A DNA stretch of 64,000 nucleotides from NCBI GenBank assembly GCA_020912385.1, contig CP087217.1, positions 1,550,001 through 1,614,000 on the forward strand. Reading direction: 5' to 3'. Made by a program: the position numbers and the translations under genes. The notes beneath the pieces are model-generated. The model ran no database searches and had not been told where the DNA came from. It was given only the letters and a program-made list of their open reading frames with translations. This stretch comes from Neofusicoccum parvum (taxonomy: Eukaryota; Ascomycota; Dothideomycetes; Botryosphaeriales; Botryosphaeriaceae). This document shows positions 53,647 through 62,767 of the stretch, piece after piece (the first letter of the stretch is position 1; each line of letters begins with the position of its first letter).

Positions 53647-56604
53647 TTACATGACAATGCACTTATCGTCCTTTGCTCCAGGCGCTCCTTGTCCGCTATA
53701 TCTCCTTCCGTGGCCAACTGGTGCGCTTGGGCCTGCTGCACTTCCATTGCCATCCGGGATTTGGTTGATCAGCGGCGTGGGCTGGCTCGTACGTCTTCCT
53801 CTGCCATTGCCTCTGCCCCCAAGGAAATAGCTTTGGCTGTTCGCTGAGTACGCACTCTGTCCGCGCCCATGACTGCCTCTACCAGCGCCTTGAGGGGGAT
53901 TGGGAAGGCCTTGGCCAGGAACATAGACGGGAGAGTTGGCTGCCTGCTCATATGTTGGTGGCGGCGCTTCCTCGCCGTCAACAGCTGGGCGGTGCGTTTG
54001 GACATTGTTGCGACGTGGAGGGATTAGAGGTCGGATGTCCTGTCCACGGATAGGGTCGGTAATGCGGCTAGGAGTGGTCGAGTTGGAGCCAGGGCGTGGC
54101 GCGTTCGAGGTGGCCTCGCTTGAAAGGAAGTTGTGCGAAAGTTCGTTCTCGCGACGACGACGGGCTTCGGTATCACGACGGTGGCGGTCATCTTCTTCCT
54201 CTTGAAGTTGCAAGGCTAATGCAAGATCGGCATCCTCTTGCTCAGTCCGCTCACGCGGGCTTCCAGGAGTGGCCCCAACTGTGCCACTCTCCTGAGGGTA
54301 AGTAATGCCCCCACCGTTGGGGAACCCGGCGGACGGTTGATGAGGAGGTTCGTCATCGAGCAGGCTCCTAATGGGGCGCTCCGGTGCAGCTCCGGTGCTG
54401 TGGCTGACAGGGCGGAAATCGCCAGAGAAGAGCTCACTGCCTCTTCCCGTGATGTCAACCAAACTCTCCCAGACAATTTCTTCGTGACTCGAGTACCCGG
54501 TGTCGGTAACCAAAGTGAGGATCTTCTGGGACCGCGGCTCCTTATAAATGGTGGAGAAGTGGTCGTTGCGGAAGAGAATGGCAAATTGGCCAGGCTTGAG
54601 GTTGTCCCTGATGACCTTCAAGCCATGGTCTGTCAGTTGTGTCGACCAGCTCTGCAAAAACTCCTTGATCACATGCAGATCCTCGTACAGGTTTTGTTCC
54701 TCAGGCGAGAGTCCCGAAGACGAAAGCTTAACCTCTAGCTCTTCCTCGTGAAATTGTATGTTTTGCGCATCTTCATAGGTCTTGGCCGATCTGTTGAATG
54801 CAGCATAGGCGGCGGAGTCAGAAGACGGCATCCACCCGTGAATGAGGGGAATGTTGAAGGTGCTGTAAAGTCGCATTTCCCGAGTCTGCTCGAAGCCACC
54901 CGGCTTGTTCGGGCTTTGTGTGATAGGATGGTCGATCAGGCTTTCGGAGTCTGGCGCGACGAAGCGAGGGTTGACATTCATACCCGTGTGCAGCGCAAGG
55001 AGAAAGGCGTAAAGGTCTCCAACATCAGGCAATGCCTGGGCAGCGCTGCCCCTCTGGCCAGACATCAACTCATCGAATACAGCGTCCAACAGCAATCCCA
55101 GACTGATGGTCTCCCTGGTCTTCAAGGCATCCACCAGCGTTGATTGTTGACGGACCGGAGTTGAGAGCACCAACGCATTGACGAGGGCGAGAAGGGGGCA
55201 AGGGCCGTTGGCGTTCTGCGTCAAAACCGGAGCCTCGCGCAGGTTGTCGGTGTGGGAATCGAACCATCTGATGTGCTTGATAGAGTAGTTCTCCTTCCTC
55301 TGTTGCTCCTGTTCAGCGGCTCCGGCGGCACCAGCACCGTTCACATTTCCAGGGCGCGGGGGCTGCGGAGGGGGCTGTTCAGCGGTAGTTGATGCAGTGC
55401 CAGGCCGGGGAGGAAGTGCTGGCGGCATTTCCTCTTGCGGTTCAGGTACTGTCTGTCGCTGTGCCGCAGCCTTTGCGGCTGCTTCACCCCTATGCCACTC
55501 CTCCTCTGCTTGCCTTTCTCGTTCTTCTTGCATCGCCCGCTCCTGTGCCTCGGCTGCCTCTCGCTCTCTCCTCTCCCGTTCGCTTTTCTCCCACGCCTGT
55601 TGCTCCTGCCAAGTCCGGCCTCCCTGGGCATCGGCGTCGGATGGTAGGCCGTGGTTCCGTGCACTTAGAGCATCAAGCGAGGAAATATCCATACCAGGAT
55701 AAAATGCACTGGAGGCATCTGAACCATGACGTTGGGAAGCCGCTGTGGGGGACATTGGAGTAGCAGCTTCCACTGGAGCGGGAGTGTCCTGCTTGGTAGA
55801 ATCTCCAGGAACACCTGGAGGGGGCCTGGAGGGTGGAGGTTGTGAATCGCCCTCGACGTTGTCCCACAGAGACAGTTTTGCCACCTGCTCCACGGGTGTC
55901 TTGTTGTCTAGAGGCATTTCAATCGGCTCCTGCGGAACAGATTGCTGCGCCGTTGAATTTTCATCCTCATATCCGCTGTTCCCAGTCGATTGCGCCGAGA
56001 GGTTTAAGTAGGGGTTCTGAGACTTGAGAGGGATTGTAGGGCGTCGCTCAGGCGTGGTAGCTGCCGGAGGCTCGGGAGCTGTGCTCGCAGGAGGTGGCGG
56101 CGGTGGTGGAGATACGACGGGAACCGGCGGCGATACGGCGGGAGGAGGGGGAGACGTCACTGCAGGCGGCGGCGAGGTTGCGGAGAGCTCGGGCTCGGGC
56201 TTCTTTTCTTCCACCTTCTCCTCAGTCTTCGGTCTGTCATCCTCCGAATCAATCGAGATGCGCGGGGCCGGCGAACCTCCCGGCGGTCCTACACGCAGCA
56301 ACGACGGCAGCTCGTCGGGCTTTGCTTGCTGGGATGACGTCGGGCGATGGCCACCAGGCCTCAGCGCAGCGGGTATCTCGTCCTTTTTCGCATCTTCGTC
56401 GTCGTCCTCGGGCTCGTCCCAGTCGGATGACGAGCTGATGTCCGAGGCATCCTCATGGGTGACGAACTGGTAGCCGTTTGCTTCCGAGGCTTGCGGGTCG
56501 TGCAGAAAAGGCGGTGGGTGCTCGTCGGGCGGCGTGGTGGGATAGGGAGGGTTGTTCTGAGCCTGAGAAAGCGGGCGAGGTACAAGCTCGGGTTTGCGCA
56601 CCAT
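53647..56604 (-). CDS. MINDY-type deubiquitinase with C-terminal CaaX box
   Basis: A single exon of 985 residues from the ATG at 56604 (MVRKPELVPRPLSQ). The longer frame starts only at a TTG. The first ~440 residues are Pro-rich and disordered, with a Glu/Arg-rich helix near residues 325-370. The catalytic domain follows: IKHIRWFDSHTDN, then TQNANGPCPLLALVNAL with the Gln (~463) and nucleophile Cys (~469), and FRNDHFSTIYKE with the catalytic His (~682). This is the MINDY/FAM63 pattern, a cysteine protease family that trims K48-linked ubiquitin chains. The tail is Gly/Arg-rich and ends in CIVM, a good farnesylation box that would bring the enzyme to membranes. Head to head with Trm6, 752 bp between starts. 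Confidence 0.88.
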   Translation of the reverse strand: MVRKPELVPRPLSQAQNNPPYPTTPPDEHPPPFLHDPQASEANGYQFVTHEDASDISSSSDWDEPEDDDEDAKKDEIPAALRPGGHRPTSSQQAKPDELPSLLRVGPPGGSPAPRISIDSEDDRPKTEEKVEEKKPEPELSATSPPPAVTSPPPPAVSPPVPVVSPPPPPPPASTAPEPPAATTPERRPTIPLKSQNPYLNLSAQSTGNSGYEDENSTAQQSVPQEPIEMPLDNKTPVEQVAKLSLWDNVEGDSQPPPSRPPPGVPGDSTKQDTPAPVEAATPMSPTAASQRHGSDASSAFYPGMDISSLDALSARNHGLPSDADAQGGRTWQEQQAWEKSERERREREAAEAQERAMQEERERQAEEEWHRGEAAAKAAAQRQTVPEPQEEMPPALPPRPGTASTTAEQPPPQPPRPGNVNGAGAAGAAEQEQQRKENYSIKHIRWFDSHTDNLREAPVLTQNANGPCPLLALVNALVLSTPVRQQSTLVDALKTRETISLGLLLDAVFDELMSGQRGSAAQALPDVGDLYAFLLALHTGMNVNPRFVAPDSESLIDHPITQSPNKPGGFEQTREMRLYSTFNIPLIHGWMPSSDSAAYAAFNRSAKTYEDAQNIQFHEEELEVKLSSSGLSPEEQNLYEDLHVIKEFLQSWSTQLTDHGLKVIRDNLKPGQFAILFRNDHFSTIYKEPRSQKILTLVTDTGYSSHEEIVWESLVDITGRGSELFSGDFRPVSHSTGAAPERPIRSLLDDEPPHQPSAGFPNGGGITYPQESGTVGATPGSPRERTEQEDADLALALQLQEEEDDRHRRDTEARRRRENELSHNFLSSEATSNAPRPGSNSTTPSRITDPIRGQDIRPLIPPRRNNVQTHRPAVDGEEAPPPTYEQAANSPVYVPGQGLPNPPQGAGRGSHGRGQSAYSANSQSYFLGGRGNGRGRRTSQPTPLINQIPDGNGSAAGPSAPVGHGRRYSGQGAPGAKDDKCIVM

Positions 56605-57356
56605 TGCGGCGGGGATGCCTGTAGCCAGGCGTGGACGTGGCCCTGGTGGATTGGCGTTGTACTGGGGCTGCAGGCTGCTACGTTTTGGGGTCTGTGCAGG
56701 TGTAGCTCGCAGGAGGGTGGAGAAACACCGAAGGGTGGTGGAAGTAGAGCGGTCGCGGGTTGAGAACTGGCGAAGGCAGCGGGCCTGTTCCTGCAGCAGA
56801 AAGTGGGAGCCTAGGTGCTTATGTCGACGTCGCGGGCGCAGGTGTTGGTTGGACGGCGGAGAGGCCAAGCTGTCGGGAGATGACGACGCGGCCTGGCGGC
56901 GGGATGCGGCTGTGCACCGACACCGCCACATGTCCGGGGTGCATGCAACTCGCGTTCGGGTTTCGTTTAGAACCAGGGGAATGCGACCAGCGCGATGGCA
57001 AGACCCAGTAGACGACGCGTGGAACGTGAAGACCAAGTTGATCTCCGCCAGCTGCTGTCTCTCCTGCGCCCGCTGCGACAGCCGATCGCGACGCGCCTGA
57101 CAGGAGGGTGCGCGCCCTGGCGCCCAGCATCGGCTGGGGCGAAAGCGAGAAAGCCGCAGGTATTTTTGGTGCTCGGAGCCGGCCCGCTCACCGCCCGCGC
57201 GTCGACGCCATTCTGCCGCCGCGCAAAAGATCTAATTCACCAACCCACAGCTCTCCGGCCAACACCTCGACTCGCCCGCGCCGATCTGCACCACCGCGGC
57301 CCCGAAAAATGCCCTGATCAGACTCTGCGCAGCTCACACCGCCGCAGCATCCCACC
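56605..57356. promoter_or_regulatory. Divergent promoter region of MINDY and Trm6 genes
   Basis: 752 bases between the start codons of two housekeeping genes on opposite strands. GC-rich, with no TATA box, which fits constitutive promoters. The minus-strand frame stays open through much of it, but it has no ATG with good context. Confidence 0.45.
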
Positions 57357-59324
57357 ATGCACGCCCGCATCCGCCCGCACAGCTTCGTTGTGCTGCGCCT
57401 GCCCTCAGGCCTGCTGAAGGTTGTCGAAATCGTCCCCAACACGTAGGTCGATCGGTCTGAGTGAGCCTTCACTTGCGCGCTGGAGGCACTAGAGACTGAC
57501 AGGTGCAGCACCATCTCCATCGGCAAGTTCGGCTCGTTTCCTACAAACCACCTGCTCGGCCGGCCCTACAATCTTACCTATGAGATTCTCGACAAGGAAG
57601 ATGGGAAGGACCAGACCGAACTGCGCGTCGTGCCCGCTGCAGAGCTACACGAGGAGGCAATACGCTCCGAGGAAGCCCCACCCACCGAGGGCACGCCTGA
57701 CCCGGCTGTCAACGAAGATGCGGGTGCTGTTGCCGGCGTCGAGTTCGACATAGTGGCTGAGAATGGCGAGGTGCTCATGCGCAGCAATCGCTTGACCGTT
57801 GACGATCCCTCGCGACAAGCTCTGTCCATGGAGGAGATTGAGGAGCTAAAGAAGGCTGGTGCTGGCTCTGGGAAGGAAATCATCGCAAAGATCATGGCGG
57901 CACACAAGGCATTAGACGAGAAAACCTCATTTTCGCTGGCTAAGTACACTCTACGAAAGTCGAAGAAATACCTGAAGCGCTTCACGGTGCTACCAATGGA
58001 TGTTTCCATGCTCGGCGAAGTTCAGGTGGAGCGCGAAGGCCATCGCGTTATGGACATTAGGGAAGAGGCGCAGGGCCTGATTGGAGCCTGGGCAAATATC
58101 CACTACGGAGGAGCATGCCAACTTCAACCAAGCGATACTCAAGAGGGAGCCTTTGTGGGTGGTGGACGCTGGCTTGTTGTGGACGAGACCGGTGGTCTGG
58201 TCGTGGCATCTCTTGCGGAAAAGATGGGCGTTCTCTATCCCCCAGAGGAAGAGGACTTTGACGAAAGTTCAGAAGAGGGGGACGATCAGCCGCAAGACGA
58301 GGATATGGCTGATGCGCCAGCACCGGAGGAGCAGCCAGAAGTGCAAGCAACAGAACAGCAAAGCACAACGGCAGCACCAAATGAAGGAGCCGACACCTCT
58401 ACACAAGCATCCACCGCTATTCCCACACGATCGAACCACAAAGCCATCCCTGCCATGTCTGCACCGACTAATAGTCTCACCCTTCTCCATGCTCACGCCC
58501 AACCTAATCTGGCTCTTCTTAAATACTTCGGATACGACGCGGCATCACCTACCCAATCACCCAGCCATCCCCTCTACACGCACCTCAAGACCCTCTCTTG
58601 GCTTCAACTCATCGCTCCGGAAGAAGACGTTGCCTACGCTGAGCCTGAGTTCGTCTCCCCCGAGGTTCTTTCCACCTGGAAATCCGGCAAGCGAGGGACC
58701 TACTGGCGCAAAAGACGCCGGTGGGAGCGGGTTAAGCGAGTGGTCGAAGAAACTCGCGCAGGCGGCTTCGACGGTCTAGTCGTCGCTTCTTTCATGGAGC
58801 CCGCAACCATCCTCAAACACACTGTACCTCTCCTCCGCGGAGGCGCACAAGTCGTCGTCTACAGCCCCACCATCGAGCCCGTCACCGAACTCATGGACCT
58901 GTACTCGCGCGAGCGCAAAACCGCCTTCATCAACCGCACCATCAACGTTGCCCCGTCTAACAAGCCGTTCGATCCGGAGACCGCAACGGAGAGAGAGCGC
59001 AAAGAGTTCGAGGACGACTTCCCGCTCAACCCGACGCTGCTGCTTGCTCCGATGCTACAAACATCACGCGTACGCGCATGGCAGGTCTTGCCAGGCCGTA
59101 CCCACCCGCTCATGACGAGCAAGGGCGGACCTGAGGGCTTTATTTTTTCAGCCACGCGAGTCATGCCTGCGGGGGGCAGGGTGGAGGCGAGAGGAAAGTT
59201 TTCAAAGAAGAGAAAGACTGGTGTGGAAGAGAAGACTGGCGATGCGGCGGAAGAGGTGGAGAAAGAGGCAAAGAAAGCCAAGGTTGAGGAACTGGAGACG
59301 GCAGAAGCCATAGGTACAGCATAG
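57357..59324 (+). CDS. TRM6: tRNA (adenine-58-N1)-methyltransferase non-catalytic subunit Trm6 (Gcd10)
   Basis: Exons 57357-57442 and 57509-59324 give 633 residues. Two acceptors six bases apart (57502 and 57508) both keep frame. The second gives VPNTTISIGKFGSFPTNHLLGRP, the expected N-terminal motif. VVPAAEL, the helical segment ALSMEEIEELKKAGAGSGKEII, KYLKRFTVLPMD, and the Rossmann-like C-terminal half with FDGLVVASFMEP, PLLRGGAQVVVYSPTIEPVTELM and TRVRAWQVLPGRTHPLM-type ending agree with Trm6. Trm6 pairs with the catalytic Trm61 to form m1A58 in tRNA, including initiator tRNA, in the nucleus. The middle contains an acidic, Gln/Thr-rich insertion, and the C-terminus is Lys/Glu-rich, possibly nuclear targeting. 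Confidence 0.92.
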
Positions 59325-60543
59325 ACATGGTTGGGACCGAGATTTCACTTCCGATGATCTGGAAACGCGCTTGCGCTTGGCTAGTGGTGTAACATGGCCC
59401 TCTTCCGAAGGAAGAAGGAAAACGAGACATAAATCCCGAGAGATATCTCGTACTACTGTGAACTCCCCGTTGTGGGAACATTGAATACGGGACCTCTACC
59501 TTTCTCTCGAGTCAGCACATCGGAGCACTGCAGTCCATTTTGAGCAGCTCGCATCGAATGGCTTACACATGTCTTGTAAGATTGATCTGCATTTAGGTTG
59601 ATTATTCAAAGGGGGCCAAATTGAAGTGTTGTGGAATGGACGGAAGATGTTTCAGCGACCCCGGATTAATGCCACAGGATGTCTACGAATAAGAAGGTAG
59701 GATCCTGTTTATTGCACGAAAAGGTGAAGCGGACAGTCCCATCCGAGCACATACCCTGCTCCAGGCCGACGTGTGATTGATGTGTTGCGCGTGAGCGGGC
59801 CGCTCGGCTGTGGCTAGCGGCCCGCACTATTCCAATCCTGCAGGATGCTTATCCTGACAGCTCGACTTCATGCTGCGTAAGACTTTCTTTTTTTCCGTTT
59901 CCTCCTACTAAAAAGCCTAATCCTACAAAAGGTACGTCATGCGTCGTATGATCCAACACAAGCAGAGCGGGAACCGATGTGCTGGGTCCGGCCCCGAACC
60001 AGTTGGGAGATCACGGGCGAGGTTCGAAAAGTCCTATTCGCCGGCCCTCAAGAGCCCCTCCTGATGCTATGAGAAGGTTGCGATCACACCATAGCGGATC
60101 GCTACCAAGATGAGAGATTTATCCGGATATCCGCTAGGCGGATGTGGATGAATGAAAGAATCATTTGCTTTCGCAAGGACTTGGAATGAGCCCCCCCGTG
60201 GTGGAGAAGCCATTGGCTAACAGCCCAGACCATTGAGCCTGGCTAGATCCATCTCGAGGGATAGTATGTAACCTTAATTCTTGGCCCAATCCTGCCGATT
60301 TCACTGAAGGCCAGACGATTCCTCTGCCGCTGCTATCACAACATAGCACGGCATTTACCAAGACATCACTCAACCGTAGGTTCGGTTTCGCTACAACCAA
60401 CCGGGACAAAATGCGCGACGAGTCCAACGTGCCGGATCTCTTGACTCTCTTGGCTCCAATAAACTTAAATATCTCATCCAGACGGCCCCCACAGAAAGAG
60501 CAGAACCCCAAAACCGGGGAAGCACAACGCCTCGACCCATCCC
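59325..60543. other. Intergenic region between convergent genes
   Basis: About 1.2 kb without a supported gene. GGTTCGAAAA at 60021 resembles a tRNA B box, but no A box or cloverleaf surrounds it. A long minus-strand frame that enters from the hydrolase gene is a shadow frame. Confidence 0.45.
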
Positions 60544-61830
60544 TCACTCCAAAGGCTCGCGGTGGATGCCAAACTGCTGGTCCAAGAAGCGAAAGGTGCG
60601 CTGCTGAACCAACCGCCACGCACCCACCTTGGCCTGCAATCCGCCCTCGCCAGGCGCCTTGGCGATCCACATCTCCTTCCGGGCGTCGGGCAGATGGCGC
60701 AGGCCGTCGAAGACGCGGTGGGTGCTGATTTCGGGCGCGGTGTAGATGGTGCCGGCGGCGCCGCTCACCAGGACGGAGCAGTTGACGCGGGCCAGGAAGT
60801 CGGCGCCTTTGGAGTCCCCGCCGCCGCGCAGCGTCCAGCGGCGCATGGCCTTCATGGCGGCGGCGGCGGACGGCACGCCGAAGATCCACATGCAGTGCGT
60901 CAGCTCCCAGCGCAGCTGGAACGAGAAGCGCGACAGCAGCGCCCACACGGCGTCGAAGGCGCCGTCGGCCACCCAGCCGCCCAGCCACGCGTTGACGAAG
61001 GCCGCCGGCATGCGGTCCGTCGCCAGGTCCCACATGTCGTAGATGGGGTCGACGGCGACGCAGGCGCGCACGCGCGGGTCGGCGGCGCCGCGCAGCGCGT
61101 AGTAGGCGCCCATGGACGCGCCGGCGACGGCCACGCGGTCGAGGTCGAGCGCCAGGTCGGCCGGGAGCGTCCAAACGTGGTCCAGCACGCGCCCGACCAC
61201 GGCCTCCCAGTCGGGCCGCATCCGCAGCTTGTCGCGCCGCAGCACGATGCCCTGCCCCGGCCCTTCGTACGTGAGCACCGCGTAGCCGCGCTCGACTCCG
61301 GCGGCCGGGTAGAGCGAGTACAGCTCCTCCTGCGTCGAGTCGGCGCCGCCGCAGTTGATGAGCAGCGGGATCCTGCCCGGCAGCCGCTTGTGCGCCGGCG
61401 GCAGGTACAGGTAGCCCGGGAGCGTGTGCCCGTTCTCGTAGGGGATGTCGAGGGCCTTGACGTCGGCGTCGAGCAGCTTGAGGGCGCGTTGGAACTGGCT
61501 GACGCTCTTCTCGAAGAGCTGGAGCACGCGAGGCTCGGGTGTTTCCGGCCGGTCGTTGAACATGTATTGCGCGGCACGGAAGTAGTTGGAAGACCGGAGG
61601 AAGGCGTCTCGAGCGGCAACCCTGTCCCCTGCCTGGACGGCCTCGTTGGCCAGACCCTCCGCCTTTTCGGCCTGGACCTGCCAAGCGCGACTCCAGCTCT
61701 CGGGATCGTCGCTCTTGATTTGCGAGGCAGCGTCGAGGCATTCTGCCGTCTCGGCGCCGCCAAAGGGCGTGGTGCCAAGCACCCGCACGAACTCGAAGTT
61801 GAAGAATTCGGACTTGAAGAACTGAAACAT
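60544..61830 (-). CDS. Alpha/beta hydrolase, Ayg1/FrsA-like
   Basis: A single exon of 428 residues from the ATG at 61830 (MFQFFKSEFFNFEFVRVLG). A helical N-terminal cap (residues ~1-125) precedes the hydrolase core: LPGYLYLPP, PLLINCGGADSTQEELY (oxyanion side), then AVAGASMGAYYALR with the nucleophile Ser239. Layout and length match Ayg1-like hydrolases, which shorten polyketide pyrones in fungal pigment pathways, and the related FrsA-type group. The usual acid and His positions are not obvious: the VLVSGAAGTIYTAPE strand end lacks the expected Asp, and PGEGGLQAK stands where G-H-C/x would be expected. It may be inactive or have a changed triad. A Zn2Cys6 gene faces it 937 bp away, so a pigment or polyketide locus beyond the right edge is plausible. 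Confidence 0.8.
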   Translation of the reverse strand: MFQFFKSEFFNFEFVRVLGTTPFGGAETAECLDAASQIKSDDPESWSRAWQVQAEKAEGLANEAVQAGDRVAARDAFLRSSNYFRAAQYMFNDRPETPEPRVLQLFEKSVSQFQRALKLLDADVKALDIPYENGHTLPGYLYLPPAHKRLPGRIPLLINCGGADSTQEELYSLYPAAGVERGYAVLTYEGPGQGIVLRRDKLRMRPDWEAVVGRVLDHVWTLPADLALDLDRVAVAGASMGAYYALRGAADPRVRACVAVDPIYDMWDLATDRMPAAFVNAWLGGWVADGAFDAVWALLSRFSFQLRWELTHCMWIFGVPSAAAAMKAMRRWTLRGGGDSKGADFLARVNCSVLVSGAAGTIYTAPEISTHRVFDGLRHLPDARKEMWIAKAPGEGGLQAKVGAWRLVQQRTFRFLDQQFGIHREPLE

Positions 61831-62177
61831 GGTGGTATAGAGAGTGCTGCTCCTACCTCTACGGCCTGTGATGACACTTTATCTACTTGCATGGTCCTGT
61901 CTTTGCTGGCCAGAAAGTCACCGACTATAAGTCCGAGTTCGGTATTCTGCTTCGAGAGCTATAGGTAAGTTTTACTTGGTATACGGTATAACGGAAGCAG
62001 CAGCCGACGCAAGCTTTGGCCGGCGTACTGGCCCGGATGGAACGCGGAGCAATAACTCCTCTCCGATCCTTTCTTAAGTCCGCTATTACATACCTTCCAC
62101 TGTCGGACGATTTTGATCCTCTAGTGTGGAGATCACCAGGGTAGATGATCAGCGGAGGAACATACAGCCGATGCAAG

Positions 62178-62190
62178 ACGAGCGCCTCGT
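62178..62190. promoter_or_regulatory. Inverted repeat ACGAG-N3-CTCGT
   Basis: acgagcgcctcgt has perfect 5-bp arms around CGC and is followed by ATG. It differs by one inserted C from the perfect palindrome at 62445. It is a candidate operator for the adjacent zinc-cluster protein. Confidence 0.55.
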
Positions 62191-62444
62191 ATGCTGGTGA
62201 TATCTGCAAGGCAGAGTAAGCAGAAGCTGAAGCTGGCGTCGCCACCAGCACCAAAGATTCCCGTCGTCGGTTCGCAGGCCTCTCCAAGACGTTGAAGGGT
62301 ATGACGCGAGCACGGGGGCCCGAAGAGGAAGACGACTGCGGGATGGCGCAACCGTGGTGTGGGGGCAAGACATGGATAGGTTAGCGACCCCCGGCTTTCT
62401 GCACCAGTTGGTCAGTAGTCCGGACGACTACCCACTCTACTGCA

Positions 62445-62456
62445 ACGAGCGCTCGT
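62445..62456. promoter_or_regulatory. Perfect 12-bp palindrome ACGAGCGCTCGT
   Basis: acgagcgctcgt is self-complementary over 12 bases and is followed by ATG, as is the related site at 62178. It lies 312 bases upstream of the Zn2Cys6 start codon. Confidence 0.6.
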
Positions 62457-62716
62457 ATGTAGCGCACCCCCCGGAATTGGCGGAAATGGGGCCAAACGAG
62501 TCAATGTCTGCAGTCTGGGCGATGGCTTGGCTGGATTTGACGGTTCATGCGCTTTGAGCCGTGCGGAGGGTGTTCCTGGGTTCAGTAGCCGGCACAGTCA
62601 GCGCTGACGACGCGCAGACAAGCAGGCAGCGGCAGCGCCCAGGAACACCAACCGACGTCGGTTTCGTGGAAGGAAGCAAAGGATTCAAGCGCCACATGGC
62701 GCCTTCAACGCGCCGG

Positions 62717-62724
62717 TATAAGTA
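62717..62724 (+). promoter_or_regulatory. TATA box of the second Zn2Cys6 gene
   Basis: The sequence tataagta lies 51 bases before the ATG at 62768, a plausible core promoter distance. Confidence 0.5.
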
Positions 62725-62767
62725 TTAAACCGCCATCTGTGCTTGCCGTCATCGACCCTTGTCCAAA

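Larger units (their letters stand above)
61831..62767. promoter_or_regulatory. Divergent promoter of hydrolase and Zn2Cys6 genes
   Basis: 937 bases between two head-to-head start codons. It contains two related palindromes (62178-62190 and 62445-62456) and a TATA box at 62717, which suggests coordinated control of both genes. Confidence 0.55.

Noticed and set aside
60021..60030. tRNA B-box-like sequence GGTTCGAAAA
   Set aside because: No A box at the right distance and no cloverleaf pairing. The B-box end does not match.
60161..61968. Long frames on both strands around the hydrolase (526 and 468 codons)
   Set aside because: Both are shadow frames of the 428-residue hydrolase, which alone has the GASMG elbow and a good ATG.
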